The position numbers and the translations under genes are program-made. From assembly GCA_028277325.1 (NCBI GenBank), contig JANQGL010000344.1, positions 1 to 5,516 on the forward strand: a stretch of 5,516 nt of DNA, read 5' to 3'. A model generated the notes under the pieces. It was not told the DNA's origin. It saw nothing but the letters and a program-made list of their open reading frames with translations, and did not search any database. This DNA is from Magnetospira sp. GTDB lineage: Bacteria; Pseudomonadota; Alphaproteobacteria; Rhodospirillales; Magnetospiraceae. This document shows, piece by piece, positions 4,893-5,516 of the stretch (within the stretch, counting starts at the first letter, position 1; every line of letters begins with the position of its first letter).

Positions 4893-5516
4893 ATGATTTC
4901 GCCGGTCATGCCAACCTATGCCCGGGCCGATGTGGCGTTCGAGCGGGGTGCCGGGTGCCTCCTGGTCGATACCGAGGGGCGCGAGTATCTGGATTTCGGG
5001 GCCGGGGTGGCGGTCAACGCGCTCGGCCACGCCCATCCGCGCCTCGTCGCCGCGCTGACCGAGCAGGCGTCCCGCCTTTGGCACTGCTCGAATCTGTATC
5101 GCGTCGCGGGACAGGAACGGCTGGCCGAGCGGCTGGTCGCGCGGACCTTCGCCGATACGGTGTTCTTCACCAATTCCGGCGCCGAGGCGATGGAATGCGC
5201 GATCAAGCTGGTCCGCAAGTTCCACGACGAACGCGGGCGGCCAAACCGCTACCGGATGATCTGCTGCGACGGCGCGTTCCACGGCCGCACCCTGGCCACC
5301 ATCGCGGCCGGCGGCCAGGAGAAGCTGCTCAAGGGGTTCGCGCCCGCGGTCGAGGGGTTCGATCACGTGCCGTTCGGCAATCTGGACGTCCTGCGCCGGG
5401 CGATCGGCAACGAGACGGCGGCCGTTTTGGTCGAGCCGGTTCAGGGCGAGGGCGGCATCCACGCCGCGTCGGCCGATTACCTGCGGGGATTGCGGGCGAC
5501 CGCCGACGAATTCGGG
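4893..5516 (+). CDS. argD: acetylornithine aminotransferase, 3' end outside window
   Basis: The first 208 codons of a class III pyridoxal-phosphate aminotransferase, about half of the usual 390-400 residues. ArgD swaps the amino group between glutamate and N-acetylglutamate semialdehyde to give N-acetylornithine in arginine synthesis, in the cytoplasm; some members also act in lysine synthesis. Visible motifs are the start MPTYARADVAFERG (6-19), YLDFGAGVAVNALGHAHP (32-49), HCSNLYR (64-70), the cofactor phosphate-binding loop NSGAEAMECAIK (94-105), AFHGRT (128-133) and EPVQGEGG (181-188). The catalytic Asp and Lys lie beyond the edge. The ATG at 4893 is preferred over that at 4908 because AAGG lies just before it, though the spacing of two bases is poor. 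The arginine-pathway assignment rests on similarity to ArgD starts; related ornithine or succinylornithine transaminases are possible. Whether argF follows cannot be seen. Confidence 0.9.
   Translation, partial: MISPVMPTYARADVAFERGAGCLLVDTEGREYLDFGAGVAVNALGHAHPRLVAALTEQASRLWHCSNLYRVAGQERLAERLVARTFADTVFFTNSGAEAMECAIKLVRKFHDERGRPNRYRMICCDGAFHGRTLATIAAGGQEKLLKGFAPAVEGFDHVPFGNLDVLRRAIGNETAAVLVEPVQGEGGIHAASADYLRGLRATADEFG

Noticed and set aside
4869..5462. Minus-strand open frame opposite argD
   Set aside because: It lies across a well-conserved aminotransferase on the plus strand and is a shadow.
1..5516. Defence system, mobile element, CRISPR array or RNA gene
   Set aside because: Both strands were read for transposase or nuclease motifs, spaced repeats, and tRNA or rRNA patterns; none was seen. 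Gene content is housekeeping and transport.

Overview
This is an ordinary chromosomal stretch from a GC-rich bacterium, most likely an alphaproteobacterium of the Rhodospirillales/Azospirillaceae type. The reasons are the very high G+C with G/C-ending codons, the alphaproteobacterial style of the PmbA, RecX and ArgD proteins, and the compact layout. That placement is inferred from protein character and was not tested by a search. I see no mobile element, CRISPR array, tRNA, rRNA or phage gene. The window is gene-dense and I find no undescribed multi-gene system in it.

Layout from left to right. A complete PmbA/TldE protease-family gene (4-1338, minus) is divergent from a conserved protein of unknown function (1419-2135, plus), which I read as having a gamma-glutamylcyclotransferase-like fold. 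That gene converges on a recX-family gene (2147-2704, minus), with 11 bases between the stops and an inverted repeat across the junction. recX is divergent, across a 33-base spacer, from a LysE/RhtB-type amino-acid exporter (2738-3352, plus). Next come an ABC-2 type transporter permease with its own recognisable promoter (3423-4226, plus) and a small charged protein of unknown function (4283-4723, plus), probably co-transcribed with it. After a 169-base gap holding the best sigma70-type promoter in the window comes argD, acetylornithine aminotransferase (from 4893), cut by the window edge after 208 codons.

The genes do not form one pathway. They cover peptide or protein processing (PmbA), RecA modulation (RecX), metabolite efflux (LysE type and ABC-2 permease) and arginine biosynthesis (ArgD). 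The points most worth a second look are the GGCT-like conserved protein, the argD leader (strong promoter, T6 tract at the predicted start site, small hairpin), an ABC permease with no ATPase gene in view, and a nested inverted repeat just ahead of the small protein gene.
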